A DNA stretch of 64,000 bases from Bacteroidales bacterium UBA4788 (GTDB lineage Bacteria > Bacteroidota > Bacteroidia > Bacteroidales > VadinHA17). The stretch is from the NCBI GenBank assembly GCA_002402965.1, contig DHGW01000092.1:1-64000 (forward strand). Reading direction: 5' to 3'. Position 1 is the first letter of the stretch. Each line of letters starts with the position of its first letter. Below, one piece after another: positions 8,324 to 16,522 of the stretch. The position numbers and the translations under genes were made by a program. The notes below the pieces were generated by a model that searched no databases, was not told the DNA's origin, and was given only the letters and a program-made list of their open reading frames with translations.

Positions 8324-9175
8324 TCATTTAAGAATGTTTCCGATCTGGTTGGCCGAGGTCATCAGTTGCCTGAGCGCCTCGCCGTCGCCGTTCTCAATAT
8401 GATGCCGGAAGAGACGCATTTTATCTATATAGGTATCGATGACCTCCAGGATAGGGCCGGCGTTACCGGTAAAGATGGGAGCCCAGGTCTCGGCACTGCT
8501 CTTCGAGAGTCGCACAGTGCTCTCGAAACCGCCGGCGGCAAGCGAAAGGATGTTGCGCGTATCTCTCTCCTTGTCCAGGACACATAGCGCCAGCGCAAAA
8601 GATGTAATGTGCGAGATATGAGAGACATATGCAACGTGGATATCATGTTCCCGTGAATCCATATACTGGATTTTCATATTAAAGGACTGCAGCAGGGCGG
8701 TGATCAGCTCGAGGGCGTCCGCATCACTTTTCGAGGGGTCACAAATGATTGCGATCCTGTCGTTGAAGAGCCTGTCGACAGCCGCCGCCGGTCCCGAGTG
8801 CTCCGTGCCTGCCATCGGGTGTGCTGCAACATACCTGCCGCGTGCAGGATGGCTGTCAGCCACTGCAGTGATGTCAGCCTTGGTAGAGCCCATATCGGCT
8901 ACCACCTTGTCCGTACCGGCGATCATGTCAAGTATGCCTGGCAGCAGCCGGCAGTTTACATCCACGGGGGCGCAGAGAATGATGATATCGGACTTCTCAA
9001 CGGCCTCCTCCAGCGGCAGGAACTCATCAGCAAGGCCCCGGTACATGGCAATGGTGCAGTGGTGAGGGTTTGCATCAACCCCTGTAATCCTCCCGGTGAA
9101 CCCGTTGATTCTCAGGCTTCGCGCAAGCGATCCTCCGATGAGACCAAGTCCCGCAATACAGATGTTTGCTGCCAT
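8324..9175 (-). CDS. tyrA: Prephenate dehydrogenase
   Basis: Oxidises and decarboxylates prephenate to 4-hydroxyphenylpyruvate with NAD(P)+, the tyrosine branch. The 283-residue protein opens with the nucleotide-binding GLGLIGGSLARSLR (residues 7-20) and has the family's AAHPMAGTEHSG block around 110-125, containing the conserved His, and the helical dimerisation domain with HVAYVSHISHITSFALAL. There is no ACT domain, so feedback would have to act elsewhere. It starts 6 bp after the aminotransferase stop. Confidence 0.93.
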   Translation of the reverse strand: MAANICIAGLGLIGGSLARSLRINGFTGRITGVDANPHHCTIAMYRGLADEFLPLEEAVEKSDIIILCAPVDVNCRLLPGILDMIAGTDKVVADMGSTKADITAVADSHPARGRYVAAHPMAGTEHSGPAAAVDRLFNDRIAIICDPSKSDADALELITALLQSFNMKIQYMDSREHDIHVAYVSHISHITSFALALCVLDKERDTRNILSLAAGGFESTVRLSKSSAETWAPIFTGNAGPILEVIDTYIDKMRLFRHHIENGDGEALRQLMTSANQIGNILK

Positions 9176-9181
9176 ATTATT

Positions 9182-10387
9182 TCAGTTTTTTAATTGTTGT
9201 TCTGTTTTTACTCCCGCTTTGATGCGCCGTAGCGCCATTTTGAGGGTATCCTCGCCGGCGCAAAGCGAAATCCTTATATATCTTCTGCCGTTGTCACCGA
9301 AGACCGATCCGGGGGTGACAAAGAGATGATTACGGTGCAGCAGCTCTTCAGTCAGCTCTTCAGCATCTCTGCGGCTGTCAGGGATCCGGCCCCAAAGGAA
9401 GAGGCCCGACTGTGAACTGTCAAAGGTACAGCCAAGTTCAGTCATCATCTCTTCCACGCTCATGCGGCGCCGGAGATAGATTTCGTTGAGACTGGCATAC
9501 CATTCGTCCGGCGCCGCTAGCGCCACGGCGGCGGCGGCCTGCAACGGCCGGAACATTCCCGAATCCATGTTGCTCTTTACTCTCAGCACATTGTCTATAT
9601 ATGAGCTGCAACCTGCCAGCATGCCAATCCTCCATCCGGCCATGTTGTGCGATTTGCTCAGCGAGTTGAGCTCAAGTGCAGTCTCCCGGGCACCGGGAAC
9701 CGATAGTATGCTCAGGTGATCACTGTTGAGAATAAAGCTGTAAGGGTTGTCGTTGCAAACCAGGATGCGATGCCTCCGGGCAAACTTCACAAGCTTTTCA
9801 AAAAGCCTGCGCGATGCCCTGGCACCAGTCGGCATATGCGGATAGTTGACCCACATGATTTTTACCTTCTCCACTCCTTCTGCCTCAATTGCCTCAAGGT
9901 CAGGCAACCACCCTCTCTCCTCCGTGAGATCATATTTCCTGACTGTGCCTCCTGCCAGCTTCGAGGCCGCTGCATAAGCCGGGTAGCCCGGGTCGGGAAC
10001 AAGCACCTCGTCGCCGGGATCTATGAAGGCCATGCTTATATGCATGATCCCTTCCTTTGACCCTATCAGGGGCAGAATCTCCGAAGCGGGATCAAGCACC
10101 ACCCCGAAATACCTGCTGTACCACTCCGCGAATGCTTTGCGGAGTGAGGGGATGCCCCTGTAACCCTGGTAGCCGTGATTATCTTCCATGGAGGCGCAGT
10201 GAGCCAGCTCGGCTGTCACTTCCCCTGCAGGAGCCAGGTCCGGACTCCCGATACCCAGATTTATCACGTCAGCCCCCTCCTGCCGCATGCGGGCTATCTC
10301 AGCCAGCTTGGCCGAGAAGTAATACTCCTCTACCAGACGGGTGCGCGAGGCAGCCCTTATTATCGGATTTTCATTCATGGCATTCAT
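9182..10387 (-). CDS. PLP-dependent aminotransferase, probably aromatic
   Basis: A 401-residue fold type I aminotransferase of class I. It shows the NLGIGSPDL start, PGYPAYA, the NYPHMPTGA block, NDNPY and the PLP lysine in SLSKSHNMAGWRIGMLAG, followed by an arginine-containing carboxylate-binding end (YIRISLC). Its place between pheA and tyrA says that it most likely transaminates phenylpyruvate and 4-hydroxyphenylpyruvate, although aspartate or LL-DAP-type relatives look similar. Starts 3 bp after the pheA stop; ATG codons at 10387 and 10378 are both possible. Confidence 0.88.
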   Translation of the reverse strand: MNAMNENPIIRAASRTRLVEEYYFSAKLAEIARMRQEGADVINLGIGSPDLAPAGEVTAELAHCASMEDNHGYQGYRGIPSLRKAFAEWYSRYFGVVLDPASEILPLIGSKEGIMHISMAFIDPGDEVLVPDPGYPAYAAASKLAGGTVRKYDLTEERGWLPDLEAIEAEGVEKVKIMWVNYPHMPTGARASRRLFEKLVKFARRHRILVCNDNPYSFILNSDHLSILSVPGARETALELNSLSKSHNMAGWRIGMLAGCSSYIDNVLRVKSNMDSGMFRPLQAAAAVALAAPDEWYASLNEIYLRRRMSVEEMMTELGCTFDSSQSGLFLWGRIPDSRRDAEELTEELLHRNHLFVTPGSVFGDNGRRYIRISLCAGEDTLKMALRRIKAGVKTEQQLKN

Positions 10388-10390
10388 TAT

Positions 10391-11275
10391 TTAGTTGTTT
10401 CCAGCCTCATATGGCATCAGACCGTGCATGAATTCACCCAGCACCTCAAGCCCCTCGGTAAGCGGCCGGATTGCATCAAGAGCCTGGCGATAGCGATTAT
10501 AATCGCTGTATATCAGATCGATATGAAAGAGGTACTCCCAGGGCTGGCCAACAATAGGGATTGACTGAATCCTGGTCAGGCTGATCTGGTAATATGCAAG
10601 TACCGAGAGCACCTGAGATAGTGATCCCACCTTGTGGGGCAGTGAGAAGCAGACCATCGCCTTGTCTGTATTGACAGCCGTGTCCTGCCCGGTAATATGC
10701 TTCCCATTGCCTGCTATCATAATAAAGCGTGTAAAGTTGAGCCTGTTGTCTTCAATTTCCTTCTTAAGGATGGCAAGGCTGTACATACCCGCTGCACTGC
10801 TGCTGGCGATGGCACCGGCGCCGAAATGCCTCTTCTCGCTTATAAGCCTTGCACTGAGTGCGGTATCCGATGCTTCCACAACCTTCACGCCTTTTTCTCG
10901 CATCTCATTGATGAACACAGAGCACTGCTGGATGGCGATCGGATGAGAGTGTATTTCCCTGATATCCGACATCCGCTGTCCCGGCAGGGCTACAAGGTTC
11001 TGAATGACCCGGAGGCAGATCTCACCCGTTACTGTCAGTCGGGAGCGCCGCAGCAACTCATAATTGGGAAGGATACTGCCCGCCACAGAGTTCTCGAAGG
11101 CCACAATGCCATAGTCTGTCTTACCCTCTTCCAGCACAGTGAAAAGGTCAGTGAATGTTTCGCAGGGCACGGGGCAGATCTCCCTTCCCCTGAAATATTC
11201 AACTGCTGCTATCTCATGGAACGATCCCACTACACCCTGGATCGCCACGCTGATCTTTTCATTTTTTCTTTTCAT
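10391..11275 (-). CDS. pheA: Prephenate dehydratase
   Basis: Converts prephenate to phenylpyruvate. The 294-residue protein has the dehydratase domain (AIQGVVGSFHEIAAVEYF, GIVAFENSVAGSI, HSHPIAIQQC, and NFTRFIMIA with the catalytic TRF) and a C-terminal ACT domain (KVGSLSQVLSVLAYYQISL, RIQSIPI) for phenylalanine feedback. There is no chorismate mutase domain; that activity is in the DAHP synthase fusion. ATG 11275 is preferred because the frame upstream runs through the terminator hairpin at 11291-11318. First structural gene of the attenuated five-gene operon. Confidence 0.93.
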   Translation of the reverse strand: MKRKNEKISVAIQGVVGSFHEIAAVEYFRGREICPVPCETFTDLFTVLEEGKTDYGIVAFENSVAGSILPNYELLRRSRLTVTGEICLRVIQNLVALPGQRMSDIREIHSHPIAIQQCSVFINEMREKGVKVVEASDTALSARLISEKRHFGAGAIASSSAAGMYSLAILKKEIEDNRLNFTRFIMIAGNGKHITGQDTAVNTDKAMVCFSLPHKVGSLSQVLSVLAYYQISLTRIQSIPIVGQPWEYLFHIDLIYSDYNRYRQALDAIRPLTEGLEVLGEFMHGLMPYEAGNN

Positions 11276-11290
11276 ATCCGCCATATATGC

Positions 11291-11318
11291 AAAAAAAAGT
11301 CCCGCTCTCACGGGACTT
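11291..11318 (-). terminator. Attenuator terminator ahead of pheA
   Basis: On the minus strand an 8-bp perfect stem (11311-11318 with 11297-11304) around the loop TGAGAG is followed by an uninterrupted run of eight T down to 11291. It lies 16 bp upstream of the pheA ATG and past the leader peptide, so it must act as an attenuator rather than as the end of a gene. Confidence 0.92.
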
Positions 11319-11356
11319 CCTTCATTATACGTCTATTCTTTTATGCAGATATACAA

Positions 11357-11431
11357 CTATTCAGTCCCTCTCTCCACCTGGTAGTAGAAATAGTAAAACG
11401 AAAAGTTGAATGCTGCAAATGTTCTCATCAT
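11357..11431 (-). CDS. Phe/Tyr-rich attenuator leader peptide
   Basis: A 24-codon reading frame starts with two ATG codons (11431 and 11428) and ends with TAG at 11357-11359. Residues 5-17 read FAAFNFSFYYFYY, so five Phe and four Tyr fall within thirteen codons, followed by QVERGTE. Such density is not expected by chance and mirrors the control needed for an operon making exactly Phe and Tyr. Its Gly22-Thr23 codons double as the antiterminator strand. A nearly leaderless mRNA is possible, since no Shine-Dalgarno sequence is visible. Confidence 0.88.
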   Translation of the reverse strand: MMRTFAAFNFSFYYFYYQVERGTE

Positions 11432-11534
11432 ATCGGACGCTAAAGTAAATAAAAAATATTTCCGATGATAAAACGGAAGAAAAAAATCTTATTATTTATA
11501 TTTCAGGTGATCTCTTATCTTTATTGGGTTGAAT

Positions 11535-12002
11535 ATGGCAGTCGAAATCGAAAGAAAATTCCTGGTTCGTGGCGAATTCATGGCTTATGCCACTGAAGCT
11601 ACGGACATTGTACAGGGATACCTTGTACATGCGCCTGAAAGGACTGTCAGAGTACGCATAAGGGGTGACAACGGATTCATAACGGTAAAAGGCAAGTCCG
11701 GTGATTCAGGCATGGAGAGATACGAATGGGAGAAGCAGATCCCGGTGGATGATGCAAGAGAACTCCTCAGACTCTGTGAACCATTTGCCGTAATGAAGAC
11801 TCGTTATCTGGTGCCATTCAAAGGCCATGTTTTCGAGGTGGATGTATTTCACGCCGCGAACGAGGGGCTTGTGATGGCTGAGATTGAACTTGCCTCTGCC
11901 GATGAGGCTTTCGAAAAGCCAGACTGGATTGGTGAGGAGGTTACAGCTGATCCGAGATATTACAATTCCTGCCTTTCCGTTAAACCCTATAGCCGCTGGT
12001 GA
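11535..12002 (+). CDS. CYTH domain protein (triphosphate tunnel metalloenzyme)
   Basis: A 155-residue single-domain CYTH protein beginning MAVEIERKFLV, with the metal-binding ExExK motif at residues 4-8. Later blocks are VRVRIRGDNGFITVKGKSG, YEWEKQIP, KTRYLVPF and VFEVDVFHA…LVMAEIEL, which supply the charged tunnel strands. Stand-alone bacterial members of this type (NeuTTM/ygiF-like) hydrolyse inorganic triphosphate. The ATG at 11535 puts EIERK at the usual place. Its stop overlaps the next start (TGATG), so the two genes are translationally coupled. Confidence 0.85.
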   Translation: MAVEIERKFLVRGEFMAYATEATDIVQGYLVHAPERTVRVRIRGDNGFITVKGKSGDSGMERYEWEKQIPVDDARELLRLCEPFAVMKTRYLVPFKGHVFEVDVFHAANEGLVMAEIELASADEAFEKPDWIGEEVTADPRYYNSCLSVKPYSRW

Positions 12003-12532
12003 TGGCCAGAAAGAGCCGCGTCGAAATATTCAGAATAATTATCGCCATTCTGCTGGTCTGTACCGCAGTTGGCATTGCCTCCTTAACGGTGGGCCGTGAC
12101 ATATACTACGGATCGCGTGATCAGGGTTTGCTCTCCTTCGCCATTGTCAATGCCAGCGGTTACCTTTTTTTTCTCTTCATGCCTGTGGAGGTCGCATTCG
12201 TGTACTATCTCTCCGGTGACATCAGTGTCCTGGTCCTGAATGCAGTCGCTATTGGCACTGCTCTCTTTTCACAATCAATAGATTATGCCATTGGGCTTAT
12301 TGTAAGCAACAGGTTCATTGACAATCTCATCGGCCGGCGCCGTTATGAAAAGGCCGAGGCAAATATTGAGAAATACGGCAATCTCACCATCTTTGTCTTC
12401 AATGCCTTGCCACTCTCTTCACCGGTTATCTCCCTTGCGGCGGGGATGCTGCGTCACAATATCCGGAGCACACTGATCTGTACTGTTCTCGGTCTGTTGG
12501 TTAAATATACTGCTCTGACCCTGATCTTCTGA
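12002..12532 (+). CDS. VTT/DedA-like integral membrane protein
   Basis: A 176-residue polytopic membrane protein with four or five hydrophobic segments (about 9-30, 46-70, 74-95, 125-148 and 155-175). The C-terminal part, with a charged loop then EKYGNLTIFVFNALPLSSPV and LAAGMLRHN, resembles the VTT (SNARE-associated/DedA/YqaA) core, whose members move lipids across membranes. The resemblance is by eye only. It overlaps the CYTH gene start-to-stop and ends 29 bp before the convergent YceI gene. Confidence 0.55.
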   Translation: MARKSRVEIFRIIIAILLVCTAVGIASLTVGRDIYYGSRDQGLLSFAIVNASGYLFFLFMPVEVAFVYYLSGDISVLVLNAVAIGTALFSQSIDYAIGLIVSNRFIDNLIGRRRYEKAEANIEKYGNLTIFVFNALPLSSPVISLAAGMLRHNIRSTLICTVLGLLVKYTALTLIF

Positions 12533-12561
12533 ACAATAGACTCTTATTCTGTGCCTTAGTC

Positions 12562-13095
12562 TCAGGCCTGCTTAGCGTACTGAACCTCACAGAAGATACG
12601 AACGTCATCGCTCACGAGGACACCACCGGCTTCCAGCGCTGCATTCCAGTTCAGTCCCCAGTCCTTACGGTTGATCTTGCCGCTGATGCTGAATCCTGCC
12701 TTTGTATTTCCCCACGGATCTTTGCCTACTCCTCCGACTTCCACGTCAAGCACAACGGGCTTCGTGACACCCCTGATGGTCAGGTCGCCTGTCAGCCTGT
12801 AACTTTCATCATCAACTTTCCCGATTCCTGACCCGGAAAAACTCAGCACCGGGAAATTCTCAGCATCAAAGAAGTCAGCGCTTCTCAGGTGTGCATCCCT
12901 CTGTTCTGCATTGGTGAAGATAGATGCGGTGTTTGCCTCGAAACTGATCTTTGCTGTGGTAAAATCCTCACCACTGGTCTCAACCTCAGATGTGAATTCC
13001 TTGAAACTGCCTGTCACAGTGGTAATCATCATGTGCTTTACCTTGAACTGAATTTCACTGTGCGCGGGATCTACAATCCATTTTGTTGTTTCCAT
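12562..13095 (-). CDS. YceI family protein, cytoplasmic form
   Basis: A 177-residue YceI lipocalin-like protein: the start WIVDPAHSEIQFKVKHMMIT, RDAHLRSADFFDAENFPVLSF and LTIRGVTKPVVLDVE are the family hallmarks. YceI proteins bind polyisoprenoids and are usually periplasmic, but the frame from the ATG at 13095 has no signal peptide, and the extra frame upstream does not read as one, so this copy is predicted to stay in the cytoplasm. The 260 bp upstream (13096-13355) shows no gene. Confidence 0.88.
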   Translation of the reverse strand: METTKWIVDPAHSEIQFKVKHMMITTVTGSFKEFTSEVETSGEDFTTAKISFEANTASIFTNAEQRDAHLRSADFFDAENFPVLSFSGSGIGKVDDESYRLTGDLTIRGVTKPVVLDVEVGGVGKDPWGNTKAGFSISGKINRKDWGLNWNAALEAGGVLVSDDVRIFCEVQYAKQA

Positions 13096-13355
13096 GATAT
13101 TATTCTCTGTTTTGTTTAACAATTGTTCATCATGAAAGATAAACAACAAAACCGACATATTGTTCAATATAAGATACACAAAACACAGCCTGCAATCTTC
13201 CGTCAGCTGCCCTGTCGCCTGCGGTGAAGGTTGGGTGGAACTCATGCTTTCTACAGTGCTTTAAACCCTGCGGGTTATTAGTTGTCAGCACAATTGCCAG
13301 CTTCTTACTGCCTATTGCCCGCAATGAATGCTGACTGTGGGCTTCGGACTTTAAA

Positions 13356-14270
13356 TCAGACAGAGTAACGGACGCCGGTCAGCGTCTCGGAGGTCTCCCA
13401 TAACCTTACGGCCAGATCAGCCTTGTAAAGCCTTGCAGGGTCATTGGTAAGCACGGGATAACCCTTTGTGTTACCCGGGCCATCGGGACCGATATACTCT
13501 CCGCCGTGCAGATCGGGATGGGTGGCAGCATAGAGTGTCGGCAGCGCTCCCCTGGATGCAGGCTGAGCTACAATTCTCATCAGGGTCTTCATCACCCAGC
13601 CCATTTCTTTCCCGGTGCCGCGTGAGAGGAGATTTGTGACGCTGATGCCTGGGTGACAAGCAACACTGATGGTGGATGATCCCGCACGCTCCAGCCTGTT
13701 CTGCAGTTCCATGGCAAAAAGAAGATTGGAGAGCTTGCTCTGACGATAGAAGATCATTGGATTATAGCCTTTTGAACCATCGAGGTTATCAAAACGGATT
13801 TTTGCCCTGCGGGCAGCAATACTGCTGATGGTCACAATACGTGACAGCGGCGTGTTCATCAGCAGGGGAAGAAGGTGTGCGGTCAGAGCAAAATGCCCCA
13901 GATGATTTGTGCCGAATTGCAGTTCAAAACCGTTTTTGGTTCTGCCATATGGCGGCACCATGACGCCGGCATTGTTGATAAGTACATCCAGCCTGTCAAA
14001 CCGGGCAGTACAGTCAGCAGCGAACTGCATTACAACATCCAGATCAGCAAGATCGAGATGCATCACGGTCACAGCGGCGGAGGGGTTTTTATGCCTTATC
14101 TTTCCAGCTGCCTTTTCGCCTTTCTCTGTATTCCTTACGGCAATTATAAGGTCGGCTCCCTTTGATGCCAGCTTCTCCGCCGCTTCATAGCCGATGCCGT
14201 GGGTTGCACCTGTTATTATAATCCTTTTGCCTTTTAGTTCTCCAATACGGTCAGAAGTCCATTTATTCAT
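13356..14270 (-). CDS. Short-chain dehydrogenase/reductase, retinol-dehydrogenase-like
   Basis: A 304-residue classical SDR with the cofactor motif ITGATHGIGYEAAEKL (residues about 19-34), NNAGVMVPP, catalytic Ser in TISSIAAR, and YRQSKLSN carrying Tyr and Lys. The basic residue after the glycine motif favours NADP(H). It most resembles the WW-domain oxidoreductase/retinol dehydrogenase group, whose bacterial substrates are unknown. It is monocistronic, beginning just after the terminator that closes the VTC operon. Confidence 0.85.
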   Translation of the reverse strand: MNKWTSDRIGELKGKRIIITGATHGIGYEAAEKLASKGADLIIAVRNTEKGEKAAGKIRHKNPSAAVTVMHLDLADLDVVMQFAADCTARFDRLDVLINNAGVMVPPYGRTKNGFELQFGTNHLGHFALTAHLLPLLMNTPLSRIVTISSIAARRAKIRFDNLDGSKGYNPMIFYRQSKLSNLLFAMELQNRLERAGSSTISVACHPGISVTNLLSRGTGKEMGWVMKTLMRIVAQPASRGALPTLYAATHPDLHGGEYIGPDGPGNTKGYPVLTNDPARLYKADLAVRLWETSETLTGVRYSV

Positions 14271-14285
14271 ATCAATCCTTCAGAT

Positions 14286-14309
14286 AAAAAAAAGAACAGC
14301 CAGTGGCTG
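14286..14309 (-). terminator. Terminator of the VTC-DUF4956-DUF2490 operon
   Basis: On the minus strand CAGCC-ACT-GGCTG (14297-14309) is followed by TTC and eight T (14286-14293). The stem is only 5 bp, so it is weak. It lies 79 bp beyond the DUF2490 stop and 16 bp ahead of the SDR start. Confidence 0.5.
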
Positions 14310-14387
14310 AATTTCCCCTCAAATATAACAGAAATGATTGATCCCGGACAAGGAACCGCCTGAAACATGCAAGCCGGTTATCAGGAA

Positions 14388-15059
14388 CTAAAGCTTGACG
14401 GAATAGGTCACCCCCAGCAAATTCTCATAAGGGGGCTTGGTCACCCTGCTGTCGTTGTAAATATATTCCAGCCCGAAAGTGTGCTTTTTATTGAGTGTGT
14501 ACTCCACCCCTATCATTGATCGCCATTTGTCGGCAATAATCTCATTGGGATTGAAAAGACCGTTGTGCATCTCCACGTTTATGTAGGGTTTCAAAGGCAC
14601 TCCCCTGATGTCGTAATCGAGCTCCAGCCTGACCCTCTGGTACCACTGCGGCTCTTCATCCTCCGGATCTTCGATATAGGTTTTAAACTGCTGCTGAATA
14701 CGGTATCTGGCCGCAAATGTGAACCGGGCAACCGAAGGTGCTGTTCCTTTCATCTGTAGGAACCAGCGGTGGCGTGCGTGGAATTTGTAGTCCTTCTCCT
14801 TCTGCTCGATGAGCCTGTAATAAACGCCGGCATTAAACCAGTCGTTGAACTTATATCTCAAGCCAGGCTCGAAATAGAACTTTTCAATGTTCCCTGCATT
14901 CTCGTTTGTCCTTACACTGGCCTCCAGATCAGCTCTTAAGCCTCTCCAGATGTTCTTTTCGGCCTTGGCCTCATACCAGATACCGTAGTCAGTCTTCTGC
15001 CCTGAAACAAGGGCCGGGAGAAGAAATGCTGCCAGCAGGATTATGTAACTTTTAATCAT
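14388..15059 (-). CDS. DUF2490 family outer membrane protein
   Basis: The 223-residue product has a signal peptide (MIKSYIILLAAFLLPALVSG) and then strands typical of DUF2490: WYEAKAEKNIWRGLRADLEASVR, YFEPGLRYKFNDWFNAGVYY, and an aromatic last strand ENLLGVTYSVKL. It is probably a beta-barrel in the outer membrane. ATG codons at 15071, 15065 and 15059 are all close; 15059 gives the cleanest signal peptide. It overlaps the end of the DUF4956 gene by 8 bp, so it works with that pair. Confidence 0.75.
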   Translation of the reverse strand: MIKSYIILLAAFLLPALVSGQKTDYGIWYEAKAEKNIWRGLRADLEASVRTNENAGNIEKFYFEPGLRYKFNDWFNAGVYYRLIEQKEKDYKFHARHRWFLQMKGTAPSVARFTFAARYRIQQQFKTYIEDPEDEEPQWYQRVRLELDYDIRGVPLKPYINVEMHNGLFNPNEIIADKWRSMIGVEYTLNKKHTFGLEYIYNDSRVTKPPYENLLGVTYSVKL

Positions 15060-15753
15060 CGTCATTGTCATCCGGTTTAATGAATCCGTTCTGGTCGGCA
15101 AGGTTGACAGACCGTCCCTTATCCTCATAGTATATTATCATCCGGCAGGTATCCTTCAGAAAGTTGATTGCGCCGATTTCGACTTTCTTTATCTCACTGA
15201 GCCCGGTACGCAGCTGCAGGTCTGCGATCAGCTCGTCATACTTTTCAGGCACTATGAGGTTGATCTTCTCATAGACAATAGCCTTGGATGAGATATGTCT
15301 GAGCAGCCAAACCTTCTCCAATCCCATTGTGATAAGTATCACCGCAAGGTTGGCGAAGATTATCTCCGTCATGCTGGTGCCCGCCGTCAGCGCATTGATC
15401 ACAGAAATGCCGATTACCAGGAAGAGATATGTCATCTCCTTGATCGGCATTGGGTTGGTGCGGTATCTTATGATGCCGAAGATGGCGAACAGTCCAAGTG
15501 CGAATCCTATCTGCAGGCTGACGCTCTCAAGCAGGTAACATAGAAGGAATACCACACTGGAGATGAGGATGTACGTAAACAGGTAGTCTTTCCTCCTGGT
15601 GGTACTGTAATAGAGCCATCGCACCAGGATGAGCATCACCACCAGGTTGATTCCGAAACGCAGAAGCAATTCCGGAACACCTGCAAAACTGAACATCCCC
15701 TGGTCAGCCATCTCCGCGCTGCTTACGGGCAGCATCATTCCTGTAATATTCAT
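15052..15753 (-). CDS. DUF4956 membrane protein
   Basis: A 233-residue protein with three or four transmembrane helices in the N-terminal half (LVVMLILVRWLYYSTTRRKDY, then ISSVVFLLCYLLE, ALGLFAIFGIIRYRTNPMPI, and MTYLFLVIGISVINALTAG) and a cytoplasmic alpha/beta C-terminal domain. The FGIIRYRT-PIKEMTYLF core is the DUF4956 hallmark. These genes are regularly linked to VTC-domain genes. Start is uncertain: 15753 overlaps the VTC gene by 50 bp, while an internal ATG at 15711 gives only an 8-bp overlap and is quite likely. Confidence 0.82.
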   Translation of the reverse strand: MNITGMMLPVSSAEMADQGMFSFAGVPELLLRFGINLVVMLILVRWLYYSTTRRKDYLFTYILISSVVFLLCYLLESVSLQIGFALGLFAIFGIIRYRTNPMPIKEMTYLFLVIGISVINALTAGTSMTEIIFANLAVILITMGLEKVWLLRHISSKAIVYEKINLIVPEKYDELIADLQLRTGLSEIKKVEIGAINFLKDTCRMIIYYEDKGRSVNLADQNGFIKPDDNDDD

Positions 15754-16510
15754 CCTTTATCCTGTTAATGAGTAAAAACTTCGGTTTAAGATTATTCTGT
15801 CTGGGCGCACTGTTGACAAGGGCCATTCCCGTTGCATACTTGCTGAACCCAGTGCTGCGCACACCAAGCTCCTTCAGCCTGGCAAAGAATGGCGAGAGGG
15901 AGGTCGACTTATCGCTCTTGATCTCCGCTATGGCCAGGAAAGGCATCCTGAGGCTGTCACCCCTCAGGTTGTTCCAGCCGATGTTGTAGTCAATTGTGAT
16001 CCTCTCGGCCCTTTCCAGACTGACCAGCGTAATTCTTGTGAAGGCAGTGTTGATGACGGGCTTTAACGATCCGGCTTCCGGAGATATCAGCTCCTCCAGG
16101 AATAACCTGGACTGCTCGATGTGGTTCATGTCTCCGGGCTCTTTTTCGAGGCGCGACTTGTTTGTGCGGCCCTTGTTCGACTTCTGTTTCACCTCCAGAA
16201 AGGTCAGCCCGTTCGTCTCGTAGGTCCTGATCCTGACCTTTGTTCTGTTGAGCTTGCCGGTAACATGCTGGTTGTAAAAGAGCAGGTCCGGAGTGTCAAA
16301 ATAGACTGTCTTGTAGGCAAATTCCCGCATCCTCTCTATTTCTAAGGCCCTGTAGTGTGATTGCACCATTCGCAGCAGGTCAGGAAGCTTGCCGGCGGAA
16401 AACAGATATTTGGTATCAACACGGTTCATATACCGCACCCCGGAGATGCCATCGAGGCCCACCGGTTCAAATCCCTTGAGTATTTCCGCTATTTCCGACA
16501 ATACATTCAT
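15704..16510 (-). CDS. VTC domain protein (polyphosphate-polymerase-like)
   Basis: A 268-residue soluble protein of the VTC/CYTH superfamily, related to the catalytic domain of the yeast vacuolar polyphosphate polymerase. Basic and acidic tunnel strands are visible: RYMNRVDTKYLF, KTVYFDTPDLLFY, KVRIRTYETNGLTFLEVKQK, NKGRTNKSR, and AIAEIKSD near the C-terminus. Bacterial members are usually annotated as polyphosphate polymerases, though activity has been tested in few. ATG 16510 is chosen over an upstream TTG. A TATCTTTG promoter box lies 13 bp upstream, so this is the first gene of the operon. Confidence 0.82.
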   Translation of the reverse strand: MNVLSEIAEILKGFEPVGLDGISGVRYMNRVDTKYLFSAGKLPDLLRMVQSHYRALEIERMREFAYKTVYFDTPDLLFYNQHVTGKLNRTKVRIRTYETNGLTFLEVKQKSNKGRTNKSRLEKEPGDMNHIEQSRLFLEELISPEAGSLKPVINTAFTRITLVSLERAERITIDYNIGWNNLRGDSLRMPFLAIAEIKSDKSTSLSPFFARLKELGVRSTGFSKYATGMALVNSAPRQNNLKPKFLLINRIKDEYYRNDAARKQRGDG

Positions 16511-16522
16511 CCAAAGCCCATG

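Larger units (their letters stand above)
11291..11431 (-). promoter_or_regulatory. Phe/Tyr transcription attenuator of the pheA operon
   Basis: The minus-strand leader between 11431 and pheA has three parts. First comes a 24-codon leader peptide rich in Phe and Tyr. Its GGG-ACT codons (11363-11368) are exactly complementary to AGTCCC (11312-11317). Those same bases form the 5' arm of a terminator (11297-11318) followed by eight U. Stalled ribosomes on the Phe/Tyr run would leave GGGACU free to pair with AGUCCC, blocking the terminator. A ribosome that reaches the stop codon covers GGGACU and lets the terminator form. A weak promoter candidate (TACTTTAG, about 11438-11445) sits close upstream. 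Confidence 0.88.

Noticed and set aside
13096..13355. A gene remnant upstream of the YceI gene
   Set aside because: Short frames in the gap (for example 13130-13324) show no family similarity, so this is left as an unexplained 260-bp intergenic region.
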